Position numbers and translations under genes: made by a program. Positions 14,137 through 22,580 of a stretch of DNA of 34,154 nucleotides are shown in pieces. Positions within the stretch are counted from its first letter, which is position 1. Every line of letters begins with the position of its first letter. Under the pieces are notes generated by a model. The model worked only from the letters and a program-made list of their open reading frames with translations. It was not told the DNA's origin and did no database searches. The stretch comes from Streptomyces spinoverrucosus (lineage in GTDB: Bacteria; Actinomycetota; Actinomycetes; Streptomycetales; Streptomycetaceae): positions 1 to 34,154 of the forward strand of contig NZ_BJND01000081.1 in the NCBI RefSeq assembly GCF_006539505.1. The letters are read 5' to 3'.

Positions 14137-15549
14137 TCAGTGGCCGCGCTGGAAAAGCTCGTTGAGTCGCTTGAGGAGTTGCCAGGCGGCTGGGTCGGCG
14201 CCATCGCCGAGGGGGTAGTGCAAGGCGGGCCGTGCTGTGGCGCCGAGGCGTCTGGGGCGAATACCCGGGGCGGACTCGGCGACCGTATGGCCGAGGCTTT
14301 GTACTGCGTCGGGGCCCAGGGTGAAGGAGACCGGGATCGGCGGCGGTTCGTGGTGCGGCGGGGTGGTCAGGTCGGCGCGAGCCAGGCGCAGGTGGGTGAG
14401 CATCGAGGTCAGACGATGGCGCGTGGCCAGGGTCTCGGCCAGTTCGGGCAGGACGCCGAGGGGCGGGGTCTGGCCTGCGGGGTAGCCGACGGCGAGGGTG
14501 ATGTGTTCCTCGACACCGGCGGGGGTGTGGGTGATTCGGAAAGCGGTGATGGCAGGGCGGTCAGGGGCGCCGACGGCCACCAGCCACGTCGGAGTGGCCT
14601 TCTGGGCGTGTGTGCGGGCCAGTTCTGTCAACTGCCTCGCGGACCACGGCAGGTTGACGGGCTCGGCGGTGGACCAGCCGGCCGGTGGCGTACCGGTGAG
14701 AATCTGCCAGCAGGCTTCCAGGGCGCCGCCGAGCAGGAGGTTTTCGTCGGCGGGGTGGGTGGTGCGGATGGTCAGCAGAAGTTGGCGCTCACCCTTGGTG
14801 TCGGGAGCGGGTGCGGTGAAGGAGTCCGCGAGCCGTGCGCCGTTGTCTGTGGTCGCGGTCGGCGTGAAGTGCCCGTCGTGCCAGTGCAGTACGACGCCGG
14901 TGAGCCCGTCGTAGAAGCAGCCTTCCGTGTCCCGGACGACCCAGCGGGCCGGTAGGCCGGTGAGCAGGGTGCGGGCGGGGAGGGTGAGATGAGTGCTGGG
15001 CGGGGTGACGATCTGCAGTTCCCTGCCCGATGCGACGGTGCTCTGGAGGAGGTCGGTCAGCGACGTTGTCGCCGCGACGGTTGGACGGTCCTGGAAGACC
15101 ACAGCCGCTCGGTCGGTGAGGATATCGACGCCCGGTCGATGACCGGGGGCGGGAGGCTCACCACCTTGGCTGGAAACCGTGACGACTTCCGTGTGGGCGG
15201 CGGTCGGCGGCCAGGTGGTGCCGCCCAGCACCGCGGTCAGCCGCCCCGCCACCGAGCCGGCCAGCTGGCCGGCCGCTTTGACCGCCGTGGTTGCCCGCAC
15301 CTCGGTCCACCACATTGGAGCCTCGGCCCGCACGCCCTCACCGAACAACCGGCTTACCTCACCTGGCACTTGGATGAGAATCGGTACTTCGACGGTCAGC
15401 AAGGGGACGCCGTCAGACGTGTGCAGCTGGATGGCGGCACCCTCGGAAACACTGTCCACGCGCAGACTGGGTCCGCCCGCGTACAGTCCCGCGAGCAGGG
15501 TCTGGTTGTCCGGTGCCTTCGGCGTGAGGGCAACGACGTCGTGAGTCAC
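14137..15549 (-). CDS. DUF6177 family protein
   Basis: Soluble protein of 470 aa with no TM segment or signal peptide. I recognise it as the streptomycete DUF6177 type (opening MTHDVVALTPKAPDNQTLLAGL; conserved APMWWTEVRATTAVKAAGQLAGSVAGRL, LGGTTWPP, LTLPARTLL, ARWVVRDT, DGLTGVVLHW). Its biochemical role is unknown; these genes lie beside ESX/T7-type or polymorphic toxin loci, as here. GTG start with AGGA upstream, 89 bases after the stop of the gene preceding it, so it may share that transcript. A partial decayed copy lies just downstream. The family name is from memory. Confidence 0.65.
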   Translation of the reverse strand: MTHDVVALTPKAPDNQTLLAGLYAGGPSLRVDSVSEGAAIQLHTSDGVPLLTVEVPILIQVPGEVSRLFGEGVRAEAPMWWTEVRATTAVKAAGQLAGSVAGRLTAVLGGTTWPPTAAHTEVVTVSSQGGEPPAPGHRPGVDILTDRAAVVFQDRPTVAATTSLTDLLQSTVASGRELQIVTPPSTHLTLPARTLLTGLPARWVVRDTEGCFYDGLTGVVLHWHDGHFTPTATTDNGARLADSFTAPAPDTKGERQLLLTIRTTHPADENLLLGGALEACWQILTGTPPAGWSTAEPVNLPWSARQLTELARTHAQKATPTWLVAVGAPDRPAITAFRITHTPAGVEEHITLAVGYPAGQTPPLGVLPELAETLATRHRLTSMLTHLRLARADLTTPPHHEPPPIPVSFTLGPDAVQSLGHTVAESAPGIRPRRLGATARPALHYPLGDGADPAAWQLLKRLNELFQRGH

Positions 15550-15638
15550 AGGATTCCTAAAAGCGGTGGGCGGCCATCTGAGGACAGGGAGATCCGGCGT
15601 TGGTGAGACTCACGCCTCGCCAACACCACGTGGCCTGT

Positions 15639-16646
15639 TCACTCTCGTCCTGAGAGATCTTGCAGATCCTCCAACGAGGGTGCCGTCCGCAGCGAGCCTG
15701 CAACGACGGTTCCCGACCGCGAGTCGCCCTGCCACGCCGCGAGTTCATGCAGCGCGGCGGACGGGGACAGACGGCGGCGTTTGGCCTCGCTCAGGCGTGC
15801 CAGCCATTCCTTTGCGGCGTCGAGGGCGATATCCCCGGCGGGCGTACGCGGCTCGTAACCTGCCGCATCGTCGCGGTCCGACGCCCAGAGGTAACCAATC
15901 ACCCGGTCACCCAGCGTCACTTCGGCGAACGCGACGGGCGATTCGGCCTGTGTCTCGAAGCACGGAGAGCCTGGCGGCAGCTGGTTCAGGAGCCGGTCTG
16001 TCCGGCGTGGGACTTCGAACATGTACCAGGAATCCAGCAGGTCAGGGTCCTCATCCGGGAGGTCCTCGAAACCGGTCGTGGTCGGAGTGGCGTACAAAGT
16101 GGGGTCCGACGGAACGACCTCAGCCCCGGTGATCCGTGAGATCTCCGCGAGTGCCGCAGCAAGGCGAGGAGCGTTTTCCTGCTGGATCCCGGTCTGCCTG
16201 TGACCGCGCAGATCGTGGGACATCCAGGCGTCGGAGAAGGTGTAGAGCGTGACCGTTCCAGCGCCGCTGGCCCAGGCGTCGACCGAGATCACGAACATCT
16301 TCTGAACGTGACGTGCCTCTCCTGCGCGAAGGCAGACGCCAGGCGTGGCAAGGTCGATGGTCACCAGTCGGGCCTGTGCCAGGTCAACGGATCGCAGCGA
16401 CTGCGAGAGTTCGTCGTCGGTCCCAGCCGCAGCTACGCGCACCCGCTTCAGATCGAGCAGGAACTCACCTTCGGTCTTGCCGTACACGGTGATATCCGCT
16501 TGAGCGTCCCCTTCGGCGAGACCACCCGCCCGCAGGCCCGCCCATACGGCGAGCACCTCCCGCACGCATCGTATGGCCGCATTGTCGTCCGATCGCAGCG
16601 TCTTGGTCTCCCAGGACCAGCTGCCGAGCGGCATCGTCGTAATCAC
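15639..16646 (-). CDS. Unknown protein coupled to the polymorphic toxin, candidate immunity
   Basis: Protein of 335 aa. The GTG start overlaps the toxin stop (GTGA), so the two are translated together; the gene directly after a polymorphic toxin usually encodes its immunity protein. It is longer than most immunity proteins and appears to have two halves: residues ~1-190 (VYGKTEGEFLLDLKRVRVAA, KMFVISVDAWASGAGTVTLYTFSDAW) and ~200-335 (FAEVTLGDRVIGYLWASDRDDAAGYEPR, then a helical C-terminus AAKEWLARLSEAKRRRLSPSAALHELAAW). No TM segment or signal peptide. No family recognised. It could be an immunity protein with an added domain, or an accessory protein of the locus. Confidence 0.6.
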   Translation of the reverse strand: MITTMPLGSWSWETKTLRSDDNAAIRCVREVLAVWAGLRAGGLAEGDAQADITVYGKTEGEFLLDLKRVRVAAAGTDDELSQSLRSVDLAQARLVTIDLATPGVCLRAGEARHVQKMFVISVDAWASGAGTVTLYTFSDAWMSHDLRGHRQTGIQQENAPRLAAALAEISRITGAEVVPSDPTLYATPTTTGFEDLPDEDPDLLDSWYMFEVPRRTDRLLNQLPPGSPCFETQAESPVAFAEVTLGDRVIGYLWASDRDDAAGYEPRTPAGDIALDAAKEWLARLSEAKRRRLSPSAALHELAAWQGDSRSGTVVAGSLRTAPSLEDLQDLSGRE

Positions 16647-18921
16647 AGAACACCTCGCGGATCAACCTTGGAACCCGGCGGAATCACGATCGTTCCATCC
16701 TCCAACCGGAGCACGAACAGGATGCCCTGTCCCTTGTCGCTCTTGACGGGATGCTCACCGCGGTGCACCTGGAGAAGCTCCTCCGGGATCCCCCTGGCCT
16801 GCCACTCGGCAACGGTTCCCTGGCCGTCCACGAGCAGGATCCTGTGGTCGATATCCGACTTCGACAGCTGACCAAGGTAGTCAGCCTTCGCGATGCTCTC
16901 GAACGGGTCCTTCGGGTTGTCCAGCCGCTTCAGCTGATACCCCCAGCTCTCTCCCGCCTCGTCCACGACACGCACGTCGACATCTGCCTTGATCGCTGCG
17001 TCCTTCTGCTCGAATGCGATGTCGCGCAGACCGCTTCTGTAGAACTGTTCGCCGAGTCGGATCTGATCGACGGCACGCGGAACCGGGTGTGGGTTGCCGG
17101 AGCCCAGAGTGGAGACCAGATTCCTGAATCCCGGCGACTGGGAGAAACGGCCGGAGCTGATGATCTCGGCGATTTCACTTCCGAACGGATGCTCTCCCAA
17201 TCGGGCAACGATCCTTTCCACCACCTTGGGCTTCATGGTGTTCCGCGGGATGCTGCGGATTCCCTCTCGCAGCCGCTGCTCTGCCTCGCCCCCCAGTTCC
17301 ATCGGACCCGACTCGGCCTGGCCACCGCCCGAATGCCCTGCGCTGTCACCGCCATGCCCATCCGGCGTGACATCTCCGCTCCCCGAGCTGCCATCCCCGG
17401 ACGCCGAGTCGCCATGCCCGGATGTCGTGTCGGCATGTCCAGACGCCGGATGGTCGGAGCCGCCCCCAGAGTGTGAGACCGGACCATTCGCATGACGCCC
17501 ATCCTGAACGACTTCTCCGGCCTGGCCGTGATGGGTCGAAGAAGTGGCGTCCTGAGCGCCCGCTCCGCCCGGTGCATCGTGGCTGGCTCGTACCGACGAA
17601 CCGTCGCTCGCACGAGCTGTGGCTTCGTCGGTGCGAGCGCCCGCACCGACCAGCTCGTGGTCGCGCGGGGGCCCGACTGCGGGGGGCCGCTCGGCAGCCG
17701 ACGGTTCGTGCGGAGCAGGCGTGTTGTCGGCCACTCCGTTCTTGCTGGGGATGAACTGGCCGTCCGAGATGCGGACTTCGGATCCATCGGCGAGGCGAAG
17801 CACGCTGTGGGCGGAATCCGCGGTGGCCGCCGCGTCCGTGGCCGCGCGGACCCCAACGGTCAACTCCGAGATCTTGGGCAGGGTGCGGGACGCAACCCCG
17901 ACCGTCTTGGCGGCGGCGCCGATCGGGTCGAGGGCCTCACCGACTTTGGCCACGGTGCCCAGCGCCCGGGCGCCGGCACCTGCCTTGCCACCCGCCGACA
18001 GACCCTTGGCTGTGGTGCCCAGAGGGCCCGAGCCAAGAGTGAGGCCGTTGAAAAGCACCGTTCCAAAGGCTTTGCCTGGGTTTGTCCCCCAGTCGTCCCA
18101 GCCGACTAGCCCCTTGACGAACTCCTTCGCGAGCGGTCGGCTCTCCTTCGCGAACGGCATGTTCCACGGACCCTTGCCCGTCCGGTCGCCGTGCGGATCC
18201 ACGCGGCATCTCCGTCCTCCCCCGGACTGAAGAGGTCGACCAAGCCCTCGACCGAGCCAGCGGCGTTGTCCCACAGGCTGATCCCGACCTGCTGCAGGTG
18301 GTAGTCGATACCGAAGGGCAGAGCCTCGTGGTGTGCCGGCGTGCCCCACGGGAGCTTGTCCGCCTCGCTCAGCTGCTCTGCGGTGAAGCCGTAGGCGTTC
18401 TCCTGCTTGGGGCTGCCGTCGTTGATGTGCCACTGGGTGCCGCCCACCAGTGCGGTGATCTTGTCGGCGCAGGTCACTTCGGCCTGTTGGAAGGCGGCGA
18501 CGGCCGCGTTCACGCCGTCCCATATCGCCTGGTGCTCGTCTACCTTGTCCTGGTCCTGCTGCCAGTTCCGGAACAGTCCGTCGTCGTCCTTCACCGACTC
18601 GACGAACACCTGGGCCTGTCCGCGCAGCGACTCCAGTTGCTTGACGATCTCGGCGGCCTCAACCACGTAGTCGCTCAGCGCGTCGGCCACCGTTTCCAAG
18701 TCTGTGGCGAACGACAAGGACTTGTCTCCCACCGCCTGGGTGGTGGCGAACAGATCCGACGCCTCGGGCGCCTGATAGAAGGCGGATAGGCCCTGGAAGC
18801 GGGTGTGCACATCACCGCCGTTGTCCCGGATCGCCTTCGCCGCTCGCCGCATGGCGGCGATGTACTGCTGCATGCCGATCAGGTCGCCGGTGAACGTGGG
18901 GATCTTGTCCGGGTTGATCAC
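16643..18921 (-). pseudogene. Polymorphic toxin with N-terminal ESX-type domain, frameshifted
   Basis: Two frames together make one about 755-residue protein. Part 1 (GTG 18921 to ~18200) is a helical LXG/WXG-like export domain: MINPDKIPTFTGDLIGMQQYIAAM, coiled helices, then GSVEGLVDLFSPGEDGDAAW. Part 2 (~18200 to 16643) continues in another frame with VDPHGDRTGKGPWNMP and KEFVKGLVGWDDWGTNPGKAFGTVLFN, a hydrophobic Gly/Ala region, a long His/Ser/Gly/Asp linker, and a C-terminal domain. That domain (last ~200 residues) has FEQKDAAIKADVDVRVVDEAGESWGYQLKRL, resembling a D-(E/Q)xK nuclease core. At the joint a short segment seems lost between AAW and VDP, which would explain the shift. The start overlaps the DUF6507 stop (GTGA). 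As written the toxin domain would not be translated. Confidence 0.7.
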
Positions 18922-19304
18922 TTGCTGTCACCCGCCCGCTTGCGGGCCGCCTCCAGGAACGCCGTCACGTCCGGGGCGAGACTTGCCTGGTGCTGCGCGT
19001 TCCACGCCTGCTCCGTATCCCCGGCCAGATAGGCATTGGTCGCCTCCACCGCTCCGTTCGCGGAGTTACTCGCGCGCAACGGCAGGAACGCCGCGTCCCG
19101 CTCGGTGCCCTGGGCGAACTCCCCGAGCGCCACGGCCACCAGGCCCGTCGACTGCTGCTCCCCGCCGAACGACAGCGTGCCAGCCGACTCCATCGCGGCC
19201 TGAAGGCTGCTCCCGTACAGCGAGATGCCTTCGTTCATGGCCTCGGCGGCCTGTTCCTTCGGCTGCGTCTCAGCATCACACACCACTGACAACAAGCCGT
19301 TCAT
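18918..19304 (-). CDS. DUF6507 (WXG100-like) small secreted-type protein
   Basis: Helical protein of 128 aa, recognised by AGTLSFGGEQQSTGLVAVALGEFAQGTERDAAFLPLRASNSANGAVEATNAYLAGDTEQAWNAQ, the core of DUF6507 proteins, which sit directly upstream of ESX-type toxins and resemble WXG100 partners. It would pair with the toxin N-terminal domain for type VII export. ATG 19304 is used, but the family usually opens with a short segment containing W-D-I/L that is absent here. The frame stays open a few codons upstream without a better start, so the N-terminus may have been lost at a recombination junction. The stop overlaps the toxin start. Confidence 0.65.
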   Translation of the reverse strand: MNGLLSVVCDAETQPKEQAAEAMNEGISLYGSSLQAAMESAGTLSFGGEQQSTGLVAVALGEFAQGTERDAAFLPLRASNSANGAVEATNAYLAGDTEQAWNAQHQASLAPDVTAFLEAARKRAGDSK

Positions 19305-19683
19305 CTGTACCAGCCCGCTTGTTGCAACAGCAAAGCACTTCTAGCCAAAGGCGTGCTACTCACTCCCGACCTGACCGGAACCTCGGTCGAGGTGGAGGCG
19401 AGCCTGCGCAATCTGCTGCTGCATGCCGGCCTCGCATGTCGGCTTCGCCGTCCTCACCACCTTCCTTTTCGGGCCAAGCGCCGCCTGGCTTCCGTCCATG
19501 GCCCTGACGCTCATCGCCATGTTGCACGGCCACTCGCAGTCAGGGCCCGAGGTCTACTGGTGGGCCAGCCTGTTGGAACAGCACGTCAGCGAGGGGCCAG
19601 TGGGTGGTTGGCGCGATGTTTCTCTGTGCCACTGCCGCTTGCGCGCTCGTGCCGTCCACGCTGCGACGGCGGTTGCGGACCCG
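19305..19683. other. Gene-free stretch with possible membrane-protein remnant
   Basis: 379 bases without a convincing gene, between the DUF6507 start and the end of the DUF397 pair. On the plus strand, pieces such as VLLTPDLTGTSVEVEASLRNLLLHA and, in another frame from 19423, VGFAVLTTFLFGPSAAWLPSM then ALTLIAMLHGHSQSGPEVYWWASLLEQH look protein-like and hydrophobic but are split between frames and run into antisense of the DUF397 genes. Probably the wreck of an unidentified gene. The toxin-operon promoter should also lie here, but I see no clear boxes. Confidence 0.4.
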
Positions 19684-19929
19684 CTAGGCCTCGGCTTCGA
19701 CGCCCTCGACGAAGTGGTCGAACTCGCCCGCCTGTACGCCGAGGACGAAGGCGTCCCACTTGCGGCGGTTGGTCGTGACGACGATGTCCGGGGCGCTGGT
19801 TTCGCGGAGGTAGACCGGGGCGTCGCCGTCGTCGCCCTCGCCGAAGGCGATTTCGATCCATGGGCCAGGGCCGGTGGCGTCGGGTGGGGCGGCGCGCTCC
19901 CACGTGAGGTTGGGGGGGACTTCAGCCAC
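19684..19929 (-). CDS. DUF397 domain protein (longer paralogue)
   Basis: Protein of 81 aa with the DUF397 core: TWERAAPPDATGPGPWIEIAFGEG, then VYLRETSAPDIVVTTNRRKWDAFVLGVQAGEFDHF. DUF397 proteins are small partners of Scr1/WhiJ-type XRE regulators in Streptomyces, often acting as toxin- or antitoxin-like modulators of development. GTG start at 19929; the gene overlaps the stop of the preceding DUF397 gene by 8 bases, so the two are co-translated after the regulator. Confidence 0.82.
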   Translation of the reverse strand: MAEVPPNLTWERAAPPDATGPGPWIEIAFGEGDDGDAPVYLRETSAPDIVVTTNRRKWDAFVLGVQAGEFDHFVEGVEAEA

Positions 19930-20101
19930 GGTGCGGGTCGTTCTTGAGGGCGGTGAGGAGGGCTTCGAAGGCGGCCGGGGTGGCCGTGAGTATGGCGTCG
20001 GTCGGGTCGCTGCTTTCCGTCAGGTGGATCGTTTCGGTGGTCGTGGCGACGTGGACGCAGGAGTTGCCTTCGCTGCAGTAAGAGGACTTCTGCCAGTTCA
20101 T
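19922..20101 (-). CDS. DUF397 domain protein (59 aa)
   Basis: Short gene, easily missed, that starts 7 bases after the XRE regulator stop. The protein begins MNWQKSSYCSEGNSCVHVA, the classic DUF397 opening (W-x-K-S-S-x-S/C-x-x-x-x-x-C-V-x-V-A), continues TIHLTESSDPTDAILTATPAAFEALL and ends KNDPHRG. It forms a regulator-DUF397-DUF397 operon on the minus strand. As a small regulator-associated protein it probably tunes activity of the XRE protein. Confidence 0.88.
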   Translation of the reverse strand: MNWQKSSYCSEGNSCVHVATTTETIHLTESSDPTDAILTATPAAFEALLTALKNDPHRG

Positions 20102-20108
20102 GGATTCC

Positions 20109-20954
20109 TCACAGCTCTCGCATCAGGTTGTGGACAAGGGATCGGGTCTTTTCCGGGCCCAGCGCTACGGCGTCGATCCGTTCGAACAGCGTCCGATATT
20201 TGTGTAGCTGGGCCTCGGCGTCGAGAAAAGCGACGCCGTGGGACTGGTCGAGTTGCACGGTGTCCAGCTGCGGCACGGGACCGTACGCGTAGTAGATCGA
20301 CTGCCCGGATCCTGGGTACGCGCCGGCGTCGAAGGTGATGGCCCGCACGGTGATGTGGCCGCGCTCGCTCATGTCGAGCAGGTACTGCAGCTGCTGCCGG
20401 GTGACCGTGGAGCCGCCGACCTTCATGCGCAGGGCCGCTTCGTGGACGATCGCCTCATACGGGGTGGGGTTGTCCTCGCGGTAGAGGATCGCCTGGCGCT
20501 TGATGCGGAACGAGAGGCGATGCTCGATGTCGGGCGGCGAGAGCTCGGTGACCGCCTGGCGGAAGATTTCCAGGGCGTACTCGCGCGTCTGGAGGAGACC
20601 GGGGATGCGGGCCGTGGTAGCGGCGAGCAACGACTGGGCGTGGTGTTCCAGTTCGGCAAGGTCGAGGAGTGAGCTGGGCAGGAGTTCCCGGTACTGCTCC
20701 CACCAGCCGCGTGTGCGCTCAGAGGTCATGTCGCTGAGCGCCTGAATGAGGGGCTTGTCGGAGCAGTCGTAATGGCAGGCAATCGTGCGCACCCGTTCGG
20801 CGCTCACGCCCACACGGCCAGCCTCCATGTTGCTGACTTGCGCCTGCTTGATGCCGAGGAGTTGACCGGCCTCAGTGGAACTCAAGCCTGCCCGCTCGCG
20901 CAGTTTTCGCAGCTCAGCGCCGAAGCGCAGTTGGCGACCCGTTGGATTCCTCAC
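20109..20954 (-). CDS. XRE family regulator, Scr1/DUF5753 (WhiJ-like)
   Basis: DNA-binding regulator of 281 aa. The N-terminal HTH (~10-65) contains LRKLRERAGLSSTEAGQLLGIKQAQVSNMEAGRVGVS; the rest is the DUF5753 domain (WWEQYRELLPSSLLDLAELEHHAQ, IPGLLQTREYALEIF, then VHEAALRMKVGGSTVTRQQLQYLLDMS). WhiJ-type regulators control developmental and antibiotic genes together with DUF397 proteins. GTG start with GGAGG about 10 bases upstream. Two DUF397 genes follow and an HATPase gene is divergent, a conserved streptomycete layout. Its own upstream region carries strong palindromes (20976-21031), suggesting autoregulation. Confidence 0.92.
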   Translation of the reverse strand: MRNPTGRQLRFGAELRKLRERAGLSSTEAGQLLGIKQAQVSNMEAGRVGVSAERVRTIACHYDCSDKPLIQALSDMTSERTRGWWEQYRELLPSSLLDLAELEHHAQSLLAATTARIPGLLQTREYALEIFRQAVTELSPPDIEHRLSFRIKRQAILYREDNPTPYEAIVHEAALRMKVGGSTVTRQQLQYLLDMSERGHITVRAITFDAGAYPGSGQSIYYAYGPVPQLDTVQLDQSHGVAFLDAEAQLHKYRTLFERIDAVALGPEKTRSLVHNLMREL

Positions 20955-20975
20955 GGGTTTGGCGCCTCCTTGCCG

Positions 20976-21031
20976 TCACTCACATGGGTGGTAGTGAATA
21001 AGATCCCTGCATTTTAGTGAAGGGCTTCACT
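20976..21031. promoter_or_regulatory. Paired inverted repeats, candidate XRE operators
   Basis: Site 1: TCACT (20976-20980) and AGTGA (20993-20997) facing each other. Site 2: AGTGAAG-GG-CTTCACT (21016-21031), a perfect 7-2-7 palindrome. Both use the same half-site AGTGA(A). They lie between the XRE regulator and the divergent HATPase gene and are the best candidates for the regulator's binding sites. Confidence 0.65.
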
Positions 21032-21149
21032 GCGTCGCGCTACGTTACAACTGGGCCCGCCGCCCAGAAGCGCACCGCCCGACGGGGCGGCATCGACACT
21101 GGGCAACCATCCGCACCCCACCAACCCCCCTCAGCGATCGGCGACTTCC

Positions 21150-21593
21150 ATGGCCACCGTATCCCCGCCCTGGGCCTACACCCTCCAACTCCCGCACGAT
21201 CCACGCGCACCGGGGATCGCCCGCGCAACCCTCCGTACCGTTCTCGCCGCCCACGACCTCAGCGAGCTCACCCCGACTGCCGAACTCGTCGCCGCCGAGC
21301 TGCTCGCCAACGCCCACCTGCACACCACCGGCCCCTACGCCCTCCGTCTGCGCTCGGCCGAGCCGGGGCGGCTGCGGGTCGCCGTATGGGACAGCGACCC
21401 ACGCGTCCCGCCCGGGTTCGCAGTCGACGGCGACCTGCCCGCCGTGCCGCCGGGCGACGCCGAGGGCGGCCGGGGCCTGCATCTCATCCGCTCGTGCGCG
21501 GACTCCGTCGGCGTCTCCGTGCTGCGGGAGCTGGGGGTGTCGAAGGGCGGGAAGTTGTTGTGGGCCGAGTGTCAGTGGGGTGGCCTACCGTAA
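21150..21593 (+). CDS. ATP-binding protein, HATPase_c anti-sigma-like (AbaA/WhiJ-locus type)
   Basis: Protein of 147 aa with a stand-alone GHKL fold: N-box ELVAAELLANAHLHTTGPYAL, VWDSDPRVPP (D-box), and the GDAEGGRGLHLIRSCADSVGV glycine-rich lid. Streptomyces has many of these RsbW/SpoIIAB-like proteins, which act as anti-sigma factors or small kinases; they commonly stand divergent from XRE-DUF397 pairs, as here. No clear Shine-Dalgarno precedes the ATG. The target sigma factor is unknown. Confidence 0.88.
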   Translation: MATVSPPWAYTLQLPHDPRAPGIARATLRTVLAAHDLSELTPTAELVAAELLANAHLHTTGPYALRLRSAEPGRLRVAVWDSDPRVPPGFAVDGDLPAVPPGDAEGGRGLHLIRSCADSVGVSVLRELGVSKGGKLLWAECQWGGLP

Positions 21594-21803
21594 TGGGACG
21601 TGCTCGGAGCGTGAAGGAGGGGTTCTGTGGGGAAGGTCGAGGAACGACTCGGGAAGACCGCGCGGGCAAGGCGGCTCTGTGACGTCCAGGCGGGAGAGGA
21701 GGCCACCCAGTACGGTGGATTTGACGCCGAGCGGGATGTCGGACCTCCCACCGACCCCGCTTGTGTGCCGGAGCCGGACCGGAAAGGACGGAGGACGAGC
21801 GCC

Positions 21804-22424
21804 GTGCCGATGTCGTCCCTGCCGCGGATCCACCCCAAGCCTCGCCCCGGCAACCTGCGCGAAGTCGCCGAGAAGCTCGTGGAAGCGACAGGTCTGCGCG
21901 TGCAGATTCTGGGAGGAACGCTCGTGATGTCCCCGACGCCGCGCGGCAAGCACGCGAAGGTGATCTATCTCCTGGAGAAGATGATCAGGCCCGAGCTGCC
22001 GCCGGACCTCGTCGCGGTGGAGATGTCGTCCATTGAGATGCCGGACGACCCGGACGACTATGTGACGCCCGATCTCCTGGTGTGCCCGTCGGAGTTCCTG
22101 GATTCGGACGACTGGCTGCTCGACCCGCGCGACATCGAGGTCGTCGTCGAGGTGATCTCCCAGTCCGAGAAGTCCAGGGAGATCAGGGACAAGACGGACT
22201 GGTACGCAGTCGCCGGTGTGGCCGTCCTTCTGGTCATCGACCCCCGGAAGGGAATCTGGGCCCTGCACACCCGCCCCGACAACGGCGCCTACCGGGACAC
22301 ACTGCCCGGCAAGTTCGGCGAATCCGTGCCCCTTCCGGCACCCCTCGGGTTCCACGTCACGACGGATGATTTCCCGGTGTACGGTCCTTCGCCGCGTCCG
22401 CGAGGGACGACGACCGAACGCTGA
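21804..22424 (+). CDS. Uma2 family (PD-(D/E)XK-like) endonuclease
   Basis: Predicted nuclease-fold protein of 206 aa. After VAEKLVEATGLRVQILGGTLVMSPTP, the conserved core is DDYVTPDLLVCPSE (Asp), then DIEVVVEVISQSEKSREIRDK (Glu, and Lys in DKTDWYAVAGVAVLLVID), matching the D-ExV-K pattern of Uma2. Members are very abundant in Streptomyces and of unknown biological role. GTG 21804 is preferred because GGAGG lies 9 bases upstream; ATG 21810 is next. The longer frame from 21627 is open but has no support as coding. Stand-alone gene. Confidence 0.85.
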   Translation: MPMSSLPRIHPKPRPGNLREVAEKLVEATGLRVQILGGTLVMSPTPRGKHAKVIYLLEKMIRPELPPDLVAVEMSSIEMPDDPDDYVTPDLLVCPSEFLDSDDWLLDPRDIEVVVEVISQSEKSREIRDKTDWYAVAGVAVLLVIDPRKGIWALHTRPDNGAYRDTLPGKFGESVPLPAPLGFHVTTDDFPVYGPSPRPRGTTTER

Positions 22425-22580
22425 CCCTCTGACAGAGGATCAAGGGCGACCTGTTCGACGATCCTTCTCTGACTCGTGAGCGGTGCCTCGCGCAGGTTCT
22501 CTCCGCGTGATCACCCCGAGCCGCAGCCGTCGCCTCTACACTGACCTGGGCGACTCCCGGGCGGCGAGGGGCGGTTGACG

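Noticed and set aside
19423..19947. 174-codon plus-strand frame starting with a hydrophobic segment
   Set aside because: Only the first ~50 codons look protein-like; the rest is antisense of the DUF397 pair. Kept only as a possible remnant.
22425..22580. Possible c-di-AMP (ydaO) riboswitch before the wall hydrolase
   Set aside because: Such riboswitches often precede P60-type genes in Streptomyces, but I could not find the conserved core; only a tiny CCTCTG-A-CAGAGG hairpin near 22426 is present.
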